Source: an uncultured Flavobacteriales bacterium | GTDB lineage: Bacteria; Bacteroidota; Bacteroidia; Flavobacteriales_D; Sanyastnellaceae | Assembly: GCA_938085105.1 (NCBI GenBank) | Contig: CALKGK010000037.1 | Span: 1-61,374, forward strand | Length of the DNA: 61,374 bases | Direction of reading: 5' to 3' | In this document: positions 35,961 to 44,593 of the stretch, piece after piece | Numbering within the stretch: position 1 is the stretch's first letter | Layout of the letters: the number at the start of each line of letters is the position of its first letter | Notes under the pieces: model-generated | What the model saw: the letters and a program-made list of their open reading frames with translations, nothing else | Databases searched by the model: none | Told to the model about the DNA's origin: nothing | Position numbers and translations under genes: made by a program

Positions 35961-36806
35961 ATGAAAAACACGCAAGAATTACAAGAAGTAGCATCTCAGG
36001 TGCGAAGAGATATCGTCCGAATGGTGCATAAAGTTCAATCTGGTCACCCTGGTGGTTCATTGGGTTGCACTGATTTCCTCGTTTCGCTTTACTTCGAACA
36101 CATGAACTTGGACCCGAAGAACTGGAACATGGACGGCAAGAACGAAGATTTGTTTTTCTTGAGTAACGGACACATTTCTCCAGTGTGGTACAGTGTTTTA
36201 TCGCGCAGAGGATACTTCCCAGTGAGTGAATTGGGGACTTTCCGACATATCGACTCTCGTTTGCAGGGGCACCCAGCCACTGAAGAAGGACTAGAAGGTA
36301 TTCGCGTGGCTTCAGGTTCATTGGGGCAAGGTCTTTCTGTTGCCCTTGGTGCTGCCCAAACAAAGAAATTGAACAAGGATGAAGGTATCGTTTATACCCT
36401 CCATGGAGATGGTGAAATGCAAGAGGGTCAAATTTGGGAAGCTGCGATGTATGCCGCTCACCATAAAGTGGACAACTTGATTGCGACCATCGATTACAAC
36501 GGTCAGCAAATCGACGGATCTCTGGAAGACGTAATGTCGCTCGGTAACTTGGGTGATAAATGGCGTGCATTTGGTTGGGAAGTGATGGAAATGAAAGGTC
36601 ATGATTTTGACAGTATTCGTGAAACCGTGAATGCAGCGAAAGCGAAACTTGGTCATGGAAAGCCGGTATTGATTTTAATGCATACCGACATGGGCCACGG
36701 TGTAGATTTCATGGCTGGTACACACAAGTGGCATGGTATTGCTCCAAATGATGAGCAACTTGATTTGGCCTTGGCTCAACTTCCAGAAACCCTCGGAGAT
36801 TATTAA
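35961..36806 (+). CDS. Transketolase, N-terminal (thiamine-diphosphate-binding) subunit
   Basis: About 281 residues corresponding to the first half of transketolase. Seen: VHKVQSGHPGGSLGCTDFLV (cofactor pyrophosphate region), SNGHISPVWYSVL, GSLGQGLSVALGAA, and the GDGEMQEGQIWEA…NYNGQQIDG thiamine-diphosphate motif. Split transketolases of this kind are common in Bacteroidota and archaea and need the C-terminal subunit, here encoded at 38233-39189. Together they transfer two-carbon units in the pentose phosphate pathway. Start ATG 35961 (MKNTQELQEVASQVRRDIV) follows a perfect -7 box; ATG 35955 is an alternative. A VWA gene is inserted between the two halves, 30 bp downstream. Confidence 0.93.
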   Translation: MKNTQELQEVASQVRRDIVRMVHKVQSGHPGGSLGCTDFLVSLYFEHMNLDPKNWNMDGKNEDLFFLSNGHISPVWYSVLSRRGYFPVSELGTFRHIDSRLQGHPATEEGLEGIRVASGSLGQGLSVALGAAQTKKLNKDEGIVYTLHGDGEMQEGQIWEAAMYAAHHKVDNLIATIDYNGQQIDGSLEDVMSLGNLGDKWRAFGWEVMEMKGHDFDSIRETVNAAKAKLGHGKPVLILMHTDMGHGVDFMAGTHKWHGIAPNDEQLDLALAQLPETLGDY

Positions 36807-36836
36807 TCTGCGCAGCATCTCGTCGTTTTTCGATGT

Positions 36837-38207
36837 ATGATTAAACCCGTTCACAAATATCTCTTTTTAGCCTTGGCTATCCTTTGTTCGAATGCTCTTC
36901 GATCACAAGAAACCACGCGCATTCTTTTTGTGTTCGACGCTTCAAATAGCATGAACGCATATTGGGGAGGTGAACGAAAAATCAACACTGCGGTTCGCTT
37001 GTTGGGTTCATCTTTGGAGGAGTTGTATGGATTGGAGCATGTTCAGTTGGGCTTGCGGGTTTATGGACACCAAACGAAGCACATTCCTGGTCAGCAAGAT
37101 TGTGACGACACCGAGCTCGTGGTTCCCATCAGCAAAGGGAATAATTTGGTGATCAAGAAAGCGCTTGAAGGCATTACACCTCAAGGAACAACACCCATTG
37201 CCCGTTCCCTAGAACGATCTGCAGACGACTTCAATTCTGCGGAAGGAAGGAACATCATCATCCTCATTACCGATGGAATTGAAGCTTGTGATGAAGACCC
37301 TTGTGCTGTTTCGAGAGCGCTTCAGTCCAAAAACATCATTGTTAAGCCCTTTATCATCGGCATTGGGATTGATGATAAATACAAATCGACCTTCGAATGT
37401 GTAGGGAATTACTTTGATGTTTCTGATGATGCGATGTTTGAGCAAGTTCTGGACATCGTGATTGCACAAGCTCTCAACAATACCAGTGTTCAAATCAACC
37501 TAAACGATTCACAAGGAAACCCAACAGAAACGAACCTCCCCTTTACCTTGTATGATTCAAATACTGGGGAGTTGAAGTACCATTTTGTGCATACCCTAAA
37601 CACGAAAGGCCTTCCTGACACTTTGAATATTGACCCACTTATAACCTATGACCTTCATTTAGATACGTGGCCCAACTTAGAGAAAAAGAACATCCAGCTC
37701 ATTCCAGGAGAGCACAACACCATTTCAATGGACGCTCCTCAGGGATCCATTCAATTGAACATGTCTGGATTTAAAGGAGGCTATGATAAATTGAAGTGCA
37801 TCGTGAAGAAGCCTGGGACCTGTGAAGTGGTTCACGTTCAGGATTATCACACCATTGAAAAGTATTTGATTGGGAAGTATGATTTGGAAATACTCACCAC
37901 ACCGAGTATCTTTTTGTCCGACGTTGAAGTAGCTCAAAGCGAGCAAACCAACATTGAAATACCCGCTCCAGGAAGTGCAATAATTCAAACTGGAGGTAGC
38001 GGTTATGGAGGTATTTATTTGATTGACGGGAACGATCGCAAGTGCGTTATTCGTTTTGATGATGGAAACCCTTCAGGAAAATACGTTCTTCAACCTGGAC
38101 AATATGTACTCGTGTTCAGGTCTTTTTCGGCCAGACAAACGGCCTATAGCATCGAAAAGGAATTTACAATTAACAGCGGTTCAAGTTCAAATGTACGCTT
38201 GAATTGA
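36837..38207 (+). CDS. Exported von Willebrand factor A domain protein
   Basis: A 456-residue protein with an N-terminal signal peptide (about 1-23, ending LRSQ). A VWA domain occupies about 27-215, with a MIDAS motif DASNS (34-38), the TTP of [14 protein letters not shown] and [18 protein letters not shown] residues bind a metal ion and a partner acidic residue. The remaining 240 residues consist of beta-rich segments without a recognised family, including a [11 protein letters not shown] stretch. There is no obvious T9SS tail or membrane anchor, so it is probably periplasmic. It lies on the same strand between the two transketolase genes with gaps of 30 and 25 bp and so is probably co-transcribed. 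I see no metabolic reason for this. Confidence 0.82.
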   Translation: MIKPVHKYLFLALAILCSNALRSQETTRILFVFDASNSMNAYWGGERKINTAVRLLGSSLEELYGLEHVQLGLRVYGHQTKHIPGQQDCDDTELVVPISKGNNLVIKKALEGITPQGTTPIARSLERSADDFNSAEGRNIIILITDGIEACDEDPCAVSRALQSKNIIVKPFIIGIGIDDKYKSTFECVGNYFDVSDDAMFEQVLDIVIAQALNNTSVQINLNDSQGNPTETNLPFTLYDSNTGELKYHFVHTLNTKGLPDTLNIDPLITYDLHLDTWPNLEKKNIQLIPGEHNTISMDAPQGSIQLNMSGFKGGYDKLKCIVKKPGTCEVVHVQDYHTIEKYLIGKYDLEILTTPSIFLSDVEVAQSEQTNIEIPAPGSAIIQTGGSGYGGIYLIDGNDRKCVIRFDDGNPSGKYVLQPGQYVLVFRSFSARQTAYSIEKEFTINSGSSSNVRLN

Positions 38208-38232
38208 TCACAACGAAAAGCATCAACCCACT

Positions 38233-39189
38233 ATGAAAAAATTCAACATTACTGAGAAGAAAGATACCCGTTCAGGCTTCGGTGCGGGTTTGGCGGCTTT
38301 AGGGGAAACCAACCCAAACGTCGTTGCCTTGTGTGCTGACCTCACCGGTTCGCTTAAAATGAATGCGTTTAAAGATGCGCACCCCGATCGCTTTTTTCAG
38401 GTAGGTATTGCGGAAGCAAACATGATGGGACTGGCTGCTGGTATGACCATTGGTGGAAAAATTCCTTTTACTGGAACTTTCGCTAATTTTTCAACCGGAC
38501 GGGTTTATGATCAAATTCGTCAAAGCATCGCTTACAGTGGTAAGAATGTGAAGATTTGTGCTTCTCACGCCGGATTAACTTTGGGTGAAGATGGAGCTAC
38601 TCACCAGATTTTGGAAGATATCGGGATGATGCAGATGCTTCCTCACATGACCGTCATCAACCCTTGCGATTACAATCAAACCAAAGCAGCGACCATGGCC
38701 ATCGCTGATTTTGAAGGTCCGGTTTACCTTCGTTTTGGCCGACCATCTGTTCCTGTATTTACCGATGCCGATCAAAAGTTTGAAATTGGTAAAGCTTGGT
38801 TGATTGATGAAGGAACCGATGTCAGCATTATCGCTACTGGTCATTTGGTATGGGAAGCCATTGAAGCCGCTCATGCACTCGAAGCAAAAGGAATCAGTGC
38901 TGAGGTGATCAACATCCACACCATCAAACCTTTGGACGTCGATGCCATTGTGAAAAGTGTGAAGAAAACGGGATGTGTAGTAACAGCAGAAGAACATCAA
39001 ATTATTGGTGGATTGGGAAGTGTAGTAGCGCAATGCGTTTCTCAGCACTGTCCTAGCCCAATTGAATTTGTTGGTGTAAATGATTCGTTTGGAGAATCAG
39101 GAAAGCCGGCAGACTTGATGAAGAAATACGGACTTGATGCTGAGAACATTGTTCTTGCCGCAGAAAGAGCCATTGGGAAAAAGGCCTAA
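38233..39189 (+). CDS. Transketolase, C-terminal subunit
   Basis: A 318-residue protein containing the pyrimidine-binding domain ([21 protein letters not shown] in part, with the catalytic Glu of GIAEANM, and [14 protein letters not shown]) and the transketolase C-terminal domain ([37 protein letters not shown]). It completes the enzyme formed with the N-terminal subunit at 35961-36806. It closes the three-gene unit and is followed by a strong terminator. Confidence 0.94.
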   Translation: MKKFNITEKKDTRSGFGAGLAALGETNPNVVALCADLTGSLKMNAFKDAHPDRFFQVGIAEANMMGLAAGMTIGGKIPFTGTFANFSTGRVYDQIRQSIAYSGKNVKICASHAGLTLGEDGATHQILEDIGMMQMLPHMTVINPCDYNQTKAATMAIADFEGPVYLRFGRPSVPVFTDADQKFEIGKAWLIDEGTDVSIIATGHLVWEAIEAAHALEAKGISAEVINIHTIKPLDVDAIVKSVKKTGCVVTAEEHQIIGGLGSVVAQCVSQHCPSPIEFVGVNDSFGESGKPADLMKKYGLDAENIVLAAERAIGKKA

Positions 39190-39218
39190 GCTATTCTCAA
39201 ATCGAATTATTGGAACAT

Positions 39219-39252
39219 TAAAAAGGTCGGGGCAGATGCCTCGACCTTTTTG
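39219..39252 (+). terminator. Terminator after the transketolase gene cluster
   Basis: AAAAAGGTCG…GC pairs with GC…CGACCTTTTT around AGAT. The A- and T-runs on both sides also let it serve the convergent dapA gene. Confidence 0.85.
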
Positions 39253-39273
39253 TTTGATCACAATTTCAGTTTT

Positions 39274-40161
39274 TTAAACCTCTACCAAATCGTGTTCTGC
39301 CATTTGACGGTAGATGGCTTCGCTGGTGGAAGCACTTACGGGCAGCAAAGGCAATCGAAGGTAGTTTTCACAAATTCCACGATACTTTAAGGCCTCTTTG
39401 ATTCCTGCAGGACTACCTTCTACGAACAGCAAGTTCATCAATTCAAGCAATTGATAATGATACACTCTAGCTTCATTCACTTGACCGAACAAAGCTTGGT
39501 TAACCATTTGAGAAAAGATCTTTGGAAAAGCATTGCCCACTACAGAAATCACTCCCTCTACTCCCATCGCTATCAAAGGTAAAGTCAGAGCATCATCACC
39601 AGAAATCACTTGGAAATCGGCCGGCTTCTTCAACAAAATCTCACCAATTTGATTCAAATCACCACTGGCCTCTTTGATGGCAACAATGTTATCTATTTTG
39701 GCCAGTTCAAGGGTTGATGCAGCTGACAAATTCACACCAGTTCTCCCAGGAACGTTGTACAAGATCACAGGAACCGGGGAAGCATTTGCAACTTGCTTGT
39801 AATGCTCGATCATTCCTGCCTGACTCGGTTTGTTGTAAAATGGACATACAGAAAGCACTCCACTCACTCCGGTCCAATCCATGCTGCGCATCATATCACA
39901 AATCACACGCGTATTGTTTCCTCCGAGTCCATAAACAATTGGAACACGCTTTTTGGTAATTTCGATGATAAAATCAAGAAGGCTTCGTTTCTCTTCGATC
40001 CCTAGACTGGGTGATTCGCCTGTAGTTCCTTGAACCACTAAGTAATCTACACCACCATCGATCATGTGTTCTACCAAGCGTTCAACACCGGCAAAATCGA
40101 TTTGCCCTTTTTCATTAAATGGAGTAACCATGGCCACTCCTAAACCTCCAAATTTGCTCAT
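39274..40161 (-). CDS. dapA: 4-hydroxy-tetrahydrodipicolinate synthase
   Basis: A 295-residue TIM-barrel lyase. Catalytic landmarks: GTTGES (45-50), Tyr135 in ILYNVPGRTG, and the Schiff-base Lys163 in VAIKEASGD. It condenses pyruvate with aspartate semialdehyde, the first committed step of lysine and diaminopimelate synthesis. The start ATG at 40161 overlaps the stop of the upstream DUF6913-type gene (ATGA overlap of 4 bp), so the two are one operon driven from 40698-40705. Confidence 0.95.
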   Translation of the reverse strand: MSKFGGLGVAMVTPFNEKGQIDFAGVERLVEHMIDGGVDYLVVQGTTGESPSLGIEEKRSLLDFIIEITKKRVPIVYGLGGNNTRVICDMMRSMDWTGVSGVLSVCPFYNKPSQAGMIEHYKQVANASPVPVILYNVPGRTGVNLSAASTLELAKIDNIVAIKEASGDLNQIGEILLKKPADFQVISGDDALTLPLIAMGVEGVISVVGNAFPKIFSQMVNQALFGQVNEARVYHYQLLELMNLLFVEGSPAGIKEALKYRGICENYLRLPLLPVSASTSEAIYRQMAEHDLVEV

Positions 40162-40691
40162 TTTAAATTGTACTTGGTGAGTAATGTTTGATACTTTTTG
40201 AAAAGTGCTGAGACTTCTCCTTTCTCGTCTGCTATTCCAATTAAATCAGCGCTTTCAGCACAAACGCTATTGCTTGTAGTTACTTTCATTTTTGCTTTCG
40301 ACCGATGCCAAAGGTACTCCAATGGCAGGTTCTCATCTTGGAAGAAATCCAAAAGGAGGTCGAATTCCTGATTTAAAAAGGGGCGAACTCCCGCATTGGG
40401 CAGGCGATTCCATTTCAAATCATCTTTGCAAAGAAAGGTATACTCCAGTTTTTTTAACTGATAAATGGGGAGATGCTTTTTCTTCTGATTCACAAAGCCT
40501 AAGGCCATTACAGACTTTATTCCATACTCGCCATGAAGCTCAGAAACAATGGATTTGATCTTTTTATAATGCGCTTCATCTCTGTCCAAATAAAGTAAAC
40601 CAACATTGTTTGCCTCATTCAAGGTAGAACCCTTTCTCTTTCGGTCAACCGCAGGTTTTTTATTCAGAACATATCTCCCAAAAACTTCCAT
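40158..40691 (-). CDS. DUF6913-like protein in operon with dapA
   Basis: A 177-residue soluble protein with the pattern of the Bacteroidota DUF6913 family (NVGLLYLDRDEAHYKKIKSI, FLCKDDLKWNRLP, PFLNQEFDLLLDF, CAESADLIGIADEKG). Its function is unknown. The overlap with dapA and the shared promoter suggest a role linked to lysine/diaminopimelate synthesis or to the cell wall, but this is inference. ATG 40691 is chosen: it gives the normal start MEVFGRYVLNKK and is 6 nt after a perfect -7 box. The frame could extend 9 nt further to a TTG. Confidence 0.7.
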   Translation of the reverse strand: MEVFGRYVLNKKPAVDRKRKGSTLNEANNVGLLYLDRDEAHYKKIKSIVSELHGEYGIKSVMALGFVNQKKKHLPIYQLKKLEYTFLCKDDLKWNRLPNAGVRPFLNQEFDLLLDFFQDENLPLEYLWHRSKAKMKVTTSNSVCAESADLIGIADEKGEVSALFKKYQTLLTKYNLK

Positions 40692-40697
40692 CGAAAG

Positions 40698-40705
40698 CAA
40701 ATTTA
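40698..40705 (-). promoter_or_regulatory. -7 element TAAATTTG for the DUF6913-dapA operon
   Basis: Perfect TAnnTTTG, 6 nt before ATG 40691, leaving almost no leader. Confidence 0.6.
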
Positions 40706-40809
40706 CGTCAGTCTATTCAGAAAAACCGACACCAAGGCAAGACAAATTAAGCCTTCACTTTTAATAAGTCCACAAATCCATCGCATAAGAGGAAGTATGC
40801 TACACTATT

Positions 40810-41361
40810 TTATTCAAAACGTCCTTTGAAAGCAATGTCAGACAGCGGTTTACGGGTTCTCTCGGCCGTTTCTCTTGACCTCAAAGGCTCCTCCAACATT
40901 TCTGGATTTCCTTGGCGACCTAAAGCAATAGCTACCACTGCCTCATAAACCTCAGGAGCATTGCACACCTCTGCCATCTTTTCGGGATCAAAACCACCCA
41001 TTTGATGTAAATAGAGATCCATGGACTGGGCTTGAATTCCGAGTTGACCAACAGCCAAACCAAGTTCATACATCCACGTGGGGTTTTCCCGCTCTTTGTA
41101 TTCGTGACGGGTTCTTCCAAATACCCCCATCAAAACAGGTGCATTTTTCGCCCAAACTTGATTTCCTTCAGCTAATGTGCTGAGTAAAGCATCAAATTCA
41201 TCACTCCCTTTGTGAGCAAAGACAAACCGCCAAGGCTGTGTATTGTTACCGGAAGCAGCCCATCGAGCAGCCTCAAAAAGGGCGTTGAGTTCTTTTTGTG
41301 AGATGGATTCATTGGAAAACGCTCTCGGACTCCATCGTCCTGATATCTCTTTTAAAATCAT
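40810..41361 (-). CDS. Nitroreductase-family flavoprotein
   Basis: About 183 residues. RWSPRAFSNESISQKELN near the start, ARWAASGNNTQPWRFVFA (flavin-binding, with the conserved SxxNxQPW) and the C-terminal VVAIALGRQG are typical of nitroreductase-type FMN enzymes, which reduce nitro compounds or quinones with NAD(P)H. The preferred start is ATG 41361 (MILKEISGRWSPRAF); the frame extends upstream to 41421 with sequence unlike the family. The true substrate is not evident. Confidence 0.85.
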   Translation of the reverse strand: MILKEISGRWSPRAFSNESISQKELNALFEAARWAASGNNTQPWRFVFAHKGSDEFDALLSTLAEGNQVWAKNAPVLMGVFGRTRHEYKERENPTWMYELGLAVGQLGIQAQSMDLYLHQMGGFDPEKMAEVCNAPEVYEAVVAIALGRQGNPEMLEEPLRSRETAERTRKPLSDIAFKGRFE

Positions 41362-41519
41362 GGATTCAATTTGTTTGGAGCAAAGTACAACACATCCTCT
41401 CCCCATCTGTTGTAATTCCATTAAAGCTTGTTAATACTTCTACCTATTGATTGCTCATACAGCAGGAAGTTTGTATTCTACTTTTTACGAATTTTGATGA
41501 ATTACTTAAACTTGATAAA

Positions 41520-42422
41520 ATGAACACATTATATAAGAACCTAGCCTTGATTTTAACCGTTGCCGCTTTGAGCTGTGCTTCTGGAGAGCCATCACCAAAA
41601 AACGCTTCAGTAAGCGCACCGATGGATTTTGATGCTTATTGGAATCAAGGGAAGGCAGAAATAAGCACGTATAGGTTGAGCCAAGCTCGCTATGGTGAAC
41701 TTCGAGAAGGAACAGCTGTGAGTGTTTTTGTGACTGAGCCTTGGAATGAAGCCAAGATGGTAAAATCAGATCGTGATGGTGACTTTTCAGTCATGAAGTT
41801 GAACCTTACGAAGAATTTTGTCACCGGAATCTATCCATACAGTATGATGACATCAGCCTTTACGCCCATTGATGCTGCTAATGGCGATATTCAAAAGGTC
41901 ACTTGTTCGAGTCAGGAGTGGTGCGGACAAAGTTTTGATCAGCTCAATCGATTGGATGATGGTAGCTTTGAAAGTTCTTCGTACTCTTACTTTGAATCTG
42001 AAGGAGATGAAATTGAGAACATCGAGGAAGTCTTATTGGAAGATGAAATATGGAACCGAATTCGATTGAATCCCGAAGCGTTGCCACAAGGTGAAATAGA
42101 AATGCTTCCGTCCACCATGTACTTGAGGTTGAGTCATGCAGAGGTTCAAGCCTACTCAGCCCGAGCGGAATTGAACAAAAGCGAACGTTATTGGACTTAC
42201 ACGATTCAATACCCCTCTCTGCAGCGCAGTATTTCTTATCGATTTGCTGCGCTTTTCCCCTATTCGATTCAATCTTGGGAGGAAGTGTATCGCGACGGAT
42301 TCGGGTCGAATGCAAAGGAGTTGAAAACCACCGCTGAACTCATCACACGGGAGATGATTGATTATTGGAATAAGAACTCGAATGCTGATCGGGGATTGAG
42401 AAAAGAATTGGGATTGGAATAA
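41520..42422 (+). CDS. Uncharacterised lipoprotein
   Basis: About 300 residues. From ATG 41520 the signal MNTLYKNLALILTVAALSC has a lipobox with Cys19/20. The mature protein begins FDAYWNQGKAEISTYRLSQARYGE and includes VFVTEPWNEAKMVK and FVTGIYPYSMMTSAFTPID. Very similar proteins occur across Flavobacteriia and are, as I recall, often labelled as Maf septum-formation inhibitors; I see no Maf nucleotide-pyrophosphatase motif, and the lipoprotein signal argues against that name. The function is unknown. The next gene also encodes a lipoprotein, but 62 bp and a possible promoter lie between. Confidence 0.7.
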   Translation: MNTLYKNLALILTVAALSCASGEPSPKNASVSAPMDFDAYWNQGKAEISTYRLSQARYGELREGTAVSVFVTEPWNEAKMVKSDRDGDFSVMKLNLTKNFVTGIYPYSMMTSAFTPIDAANGDIQKVTCSSQEWCGQSFDQLNRLDDGSFESSSYSYFESEGDEIENIEEVLLEDEIWNRIRLNPEALPQGEIEMLPSTMYLRLSHAEVQAYSARAELNKSERYWTYTIQYPSLQRSISYRFAALFPYSIQSWEEVYRDGFGSNAKELKTTAELITREMIDYWNKNSNADRGLRKELGLE

Positions 42423-42484
42423 ATCCTACATTTACGGAAAATCATTTGGCATGATTTTTCATGCATTCTCCTTAAACAATAACA

Positions 42485-43036
42485 ATGAAAGCACTACAAA
42501 CCTCCTTCTTAGCAGTTCTCGCCTTGGCCATTTTAGGTTTTATGAGCAGCTGCAGCGCCCCCATCCAAGGCACGAAAGTCAAAGAGCCTTTTTCTTCATC
42601 GAAGTATGAAAGCAATAACCGCTGGTTCAGAGCAGTGGGTAAAGGAGTGAGCGTAAAAGACAATGTAGCCAAAGGCAAGGCTGATATTGAAGCAAAAAGA
42701 GAATTGGCTCAACAAGTTCAGACTTCTGTTAAAGTGGTAACTGATCAATTTTTGGCCGATACCCAAACCGCCAATGGTTCGGAAATCAATGATAAATTTC
42801 AAACCCTTATTCGCGAGGTGACGAATACAGAAATTGGTGACCTACGCAAAATCGGAGAAGAAAAGTATTTCGATGGTGAAAACTACACGGTTTACATCGC
42901 TTATGAAATCAAAAAAAGCGCCATGCTTCGTTTCTTGAAGAAGAAGGCCAAAACCGATGCAAAGATCGATAAGATAACGGCCGATAAAATGGCTGAAATT
43001 CTCGACCGTGAAATCGAGCGTTTGGAGTCAGAATAA
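42485..43036 (+). CDS. LPP20-like lipoprotein
   Basis: A 183-residue lipoprotein with lipobox FMSSC (Cys23). The mature part fits the LPP20 pattern: WFRAVGKGVS, then KGKADIEAKRELAQQVQTSV, and YFDGENYTVYIAYEIKKS. The C-terminus is a charged helix. LPP20-type proteins are outer-membrane lipoproteins with unclear function. TACATTTA at 42427-42434 is a possible -7 box. The gene is convergent with the DUF4112 gene, only 7 bp between stops. Confidence 0.75.
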   Translation: MKALQTSFLAVLALAILGFMSSCSAPIQGTKVKEPFSSSKYESNNRWFRAVGKGVSVKDNVAKGKADIEAKRELAQQVQTSVKVVTDQFLADTQTANGSEINDKFQTLIREVTNTEIGDLRKIGEEKYFDGENYTVYIAYEIKKSAMLRFLKKKAKTDAKIDKITADKMAEILDREIERLESE

Positions 43037-43043
43037 GGAAGAC

Positions 43044-43535
43044 TTAAAACGATTCGGGAATCCAATCAATGATTTTCGCAATTAGGGTGTAAAACCCAAT
43101 GATGATCAAAAGGATCAGTATGCTTGTCACTGCAAAAGCAGCAATTACGATGGGCCATGCTGATCCTTTGTGTTTGTCCTCCTCATAATGTTCTCGAAGA
43201 AGTTTGACGTTGCGATCGTTGGCTTTGTAAGCGAAATCGATGAAGTAACCCAAAACGGGGATTTTACCAATCAAGAAGTCAATGAGAACATTGCCGAGCA
43301 TTTTGAAAACAATCTTCTTTCCGGTGCCAAAGCGAAAAGCATGATAGACCACAAACAGGTGTATGCAATAGGTCACAACATCGCCCAAAACAGGCACCAT
43401 TCCAATGATGGGATCCAGTCCGAATGTAATATCTGTCCCGGGAATTCGAAATTTGGAATCCATCCATTTCGACAATTGGTCGAGTTGTTTAAGATTAACT
43501 CCGTTATGATTCTTGGGTAGTTCTTGCTTTGTCAT
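43044..43535 (-). CDS. DUF4112 membrane protein
   Basis: About 163 residues. The core FRIPGTDITFGLDPIIGMVPVLGD (quoted in part: FGLDPIIGMVPVLGD) followed by two or three hydrophobic helices and a C-terminal membrane segment matches DUF4112, whose function is unknown. ATG 43535 is chosen because TAGGTTTG lies 6 nt upstream and the longer frame would run into the msrA terminator at 43594-43626. Confidence 0.8.
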   Translation of the reverse strand: MTKQELPKNHNGVNLKQLDQLSKWMDSKFRIPGTDITFGLDPIIGMVPVLGDVVTYCIHLFVVYHAFRFGTGKKIVFKMLGNVLIDFLIGKIPVLGYFIDFAYKANDRNVKLLREHYEEDKHKGSAWPIVIAAFAVTSILILLIIIGFYTLIAKIIDWIPESF

Positions 43536-43541
43536 CGTATT

Positions 43542-43549
43542 CAAACCTA
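43542..43549 (-). promoter_or_regulatory. -7 element TAGGTTTG for the DUF4112 gene
   Basis: Perfect TAnnTTTG, 6 nt before ATG 43535. Confidence 0.55.
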
Positions 43550-43593
43550 TTTCTTTTGAAACGATTTTCAAAGCCATCAAATTGTTTCCCATG

Positions 43594-43626
43594 AAAAAAC
43601 CCACAGATGTGCTTCCGTGGGTTTTT
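43594..43626 (-). terminator. Terminator after msrA
   Basis: Stem AAAACCCAC/GTGGGTTTT around a 12-nt loop, with a T-run on the minus strand after the stem. It lies 25 bp past the msrA stop. Confidence 0.8.
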
Positions 43627-43650
43627 ATTATGCTCTTTTTTCAAAGCGGC

Positions 43651-44313
43651 CTATTTCTCCAACATTCCTTCTTTGAGCTTGTCTTTGAAGCGCTTCTTGA
43701 ACTTGTCCATTTTTGGAGTTATTACAATACTACAGTACTGCTGTTCTGAATTGTTGTTGTAGTAATCCTGGTGGTAAGCCTCTGCAGGATAGTAGTTGGA
43801 AATTGGGCTAATTTCTGTAACAATCTTGTTCGGCCATAAACCACTCTCCTCTGCCGCAGCCAATGAAGCCTCGGCAATTTGCTTTTGTTCGTCAGAGTGA
43901 TAGAAGATGGCAGAACGGTATTGGGTTCCTTTATCAGCGCCTTGTTGATTCAATGTTGTAGGATCGTGTGTTTCCCAGAACACTTCCAAAAGCTCCGCGA
44001 AGCTGATCACCTTTGGATCAAAGCTCAACTGAATCACCTCGGCATGACCTGTTCTCCCAGAACAAACCTCTCGGTACGATGGATTCTTAATCGCTCCGCC
44101 GGCATAACCGGATTCGACTTTATGGACTCCTTCTAAGGATTGATAAATTGCTTCAACACACCAAAAGCATCCCGCTCCGAATGTGGCTATTTCTAATGAA
44201 TCATTCATAGTATCGATTGAACTGATGGTTTTTTCTTTGGGGGCGTTTCCTGTGCAAGCACTGATGGAAAGCATTACCAAACATACTCCTAAAAACTTTT
44301 TGATGTTCTTCAT
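43651..44313 (-). CDS. msrA: Lipoprotein peptide-methionine (S)-S-oxide reductase
   Basis: About 220 residues. ATG 44313 gives MKNIKKFLGVCLVMLSISAC, a lipoprotein signal with the lipid-bearing Cys at 20. The mature enzyme has the MsrA active site GAGCFWCVEAIYQ, GYAGGAIKNPSYREVCSG and QGADKGTQYRSAIFYH, so it reduces methionine-S-sulfoxide in proteins. Export is unusual compared with cytoplasmic MsrA but is found in several Bacteroidota; it would repair oxidised surface or periplasmic proteins. The start at 44340 would put nine extra residues before the signal and is unlikely. Confidence 0.92.
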   Translation of the reverse strand: MKNIKKFLGVCLVMLSISACTGNAPKEKTISSIDTMNDSLEIATFGAGCFWCVEAIYQSLEGVHKVESGYAGGAIKNPSYREVCSGRTGHAEVIQLSFDPKVISFAELLEVFWETHDPTTLNQQGADKGTQYRSAIFYHSDEQKQIAEASLAAAEESGLWPNKIVTEISPISNYYPAEAYHQDYYNNNSEQQYCSIVITPKMDKFKKRFKDKLKEGMLEK

Positions 44314-44420
44314 AATGTGAATTTCATTGAAAGATTTCACAAGAGTATAACAAGGCTATGCGCATAATGTTATCAAAGGTGAAGAAATGCCAAATTTCGT
44401 GCTTCAAAAAGCTGCACAAC

Positions 44421-44590
44421 AAAAAAATCCCGTGTCGTTACCCGGGATTTTTTCTTTGCCTTTCGGCATTAAACTTAAAACTACTACGTTGCTAATTACT
44501 TAGCGCTCAAACAATGTGATTCAAAGATGGGCCTTTGGTTTTAGCTAGGTTGTAGTCCATAGCTGTCTTTCCTTGTAGGAATATTCTGTC
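44421..44590 (-). ncRNA. Candidate structured RNA or 3' UTR with four hairpins and a terminator
   Basis: Reading the minus strand from 44590: hairpin TTCCT-aca-AGGAA (44581-44569), hairpin CAAAG/CTTTG (44537-44522), hairpin GCTAA-GTAA-TTAGC (44504-44491), hairpin TGCC-GAAA-GGCA (44468-44457), then a terminator stem ATCCCG/CGGGAT with T-run (44453-44421). The third and fourth loops are GNRA tetraloops only when read on the minus strand, which fixes the strand. It follows the gene at 44594-45958 directly and has no clear promoter of its own, so it could be a 3'-UTR-derived small RNA. I see no match to tmRNA, SRP RNA or 6S RNA. The rest of the msrA-side gap, 44341-44420, holds nothing I can identify. 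Confidence 0.4.
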
Positions 44591-44593
44591 ATT

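Noticed and set aside
44421-44590. Identification of the hairpin region as tmRNA, SRP RNA or 6S RNA
   Set aside because: Length and conserved core sequences do not fit: no tag reading frame with CCA end, no GGAA SRP loop with its asymmetric bulge, and no long 6S bulge.
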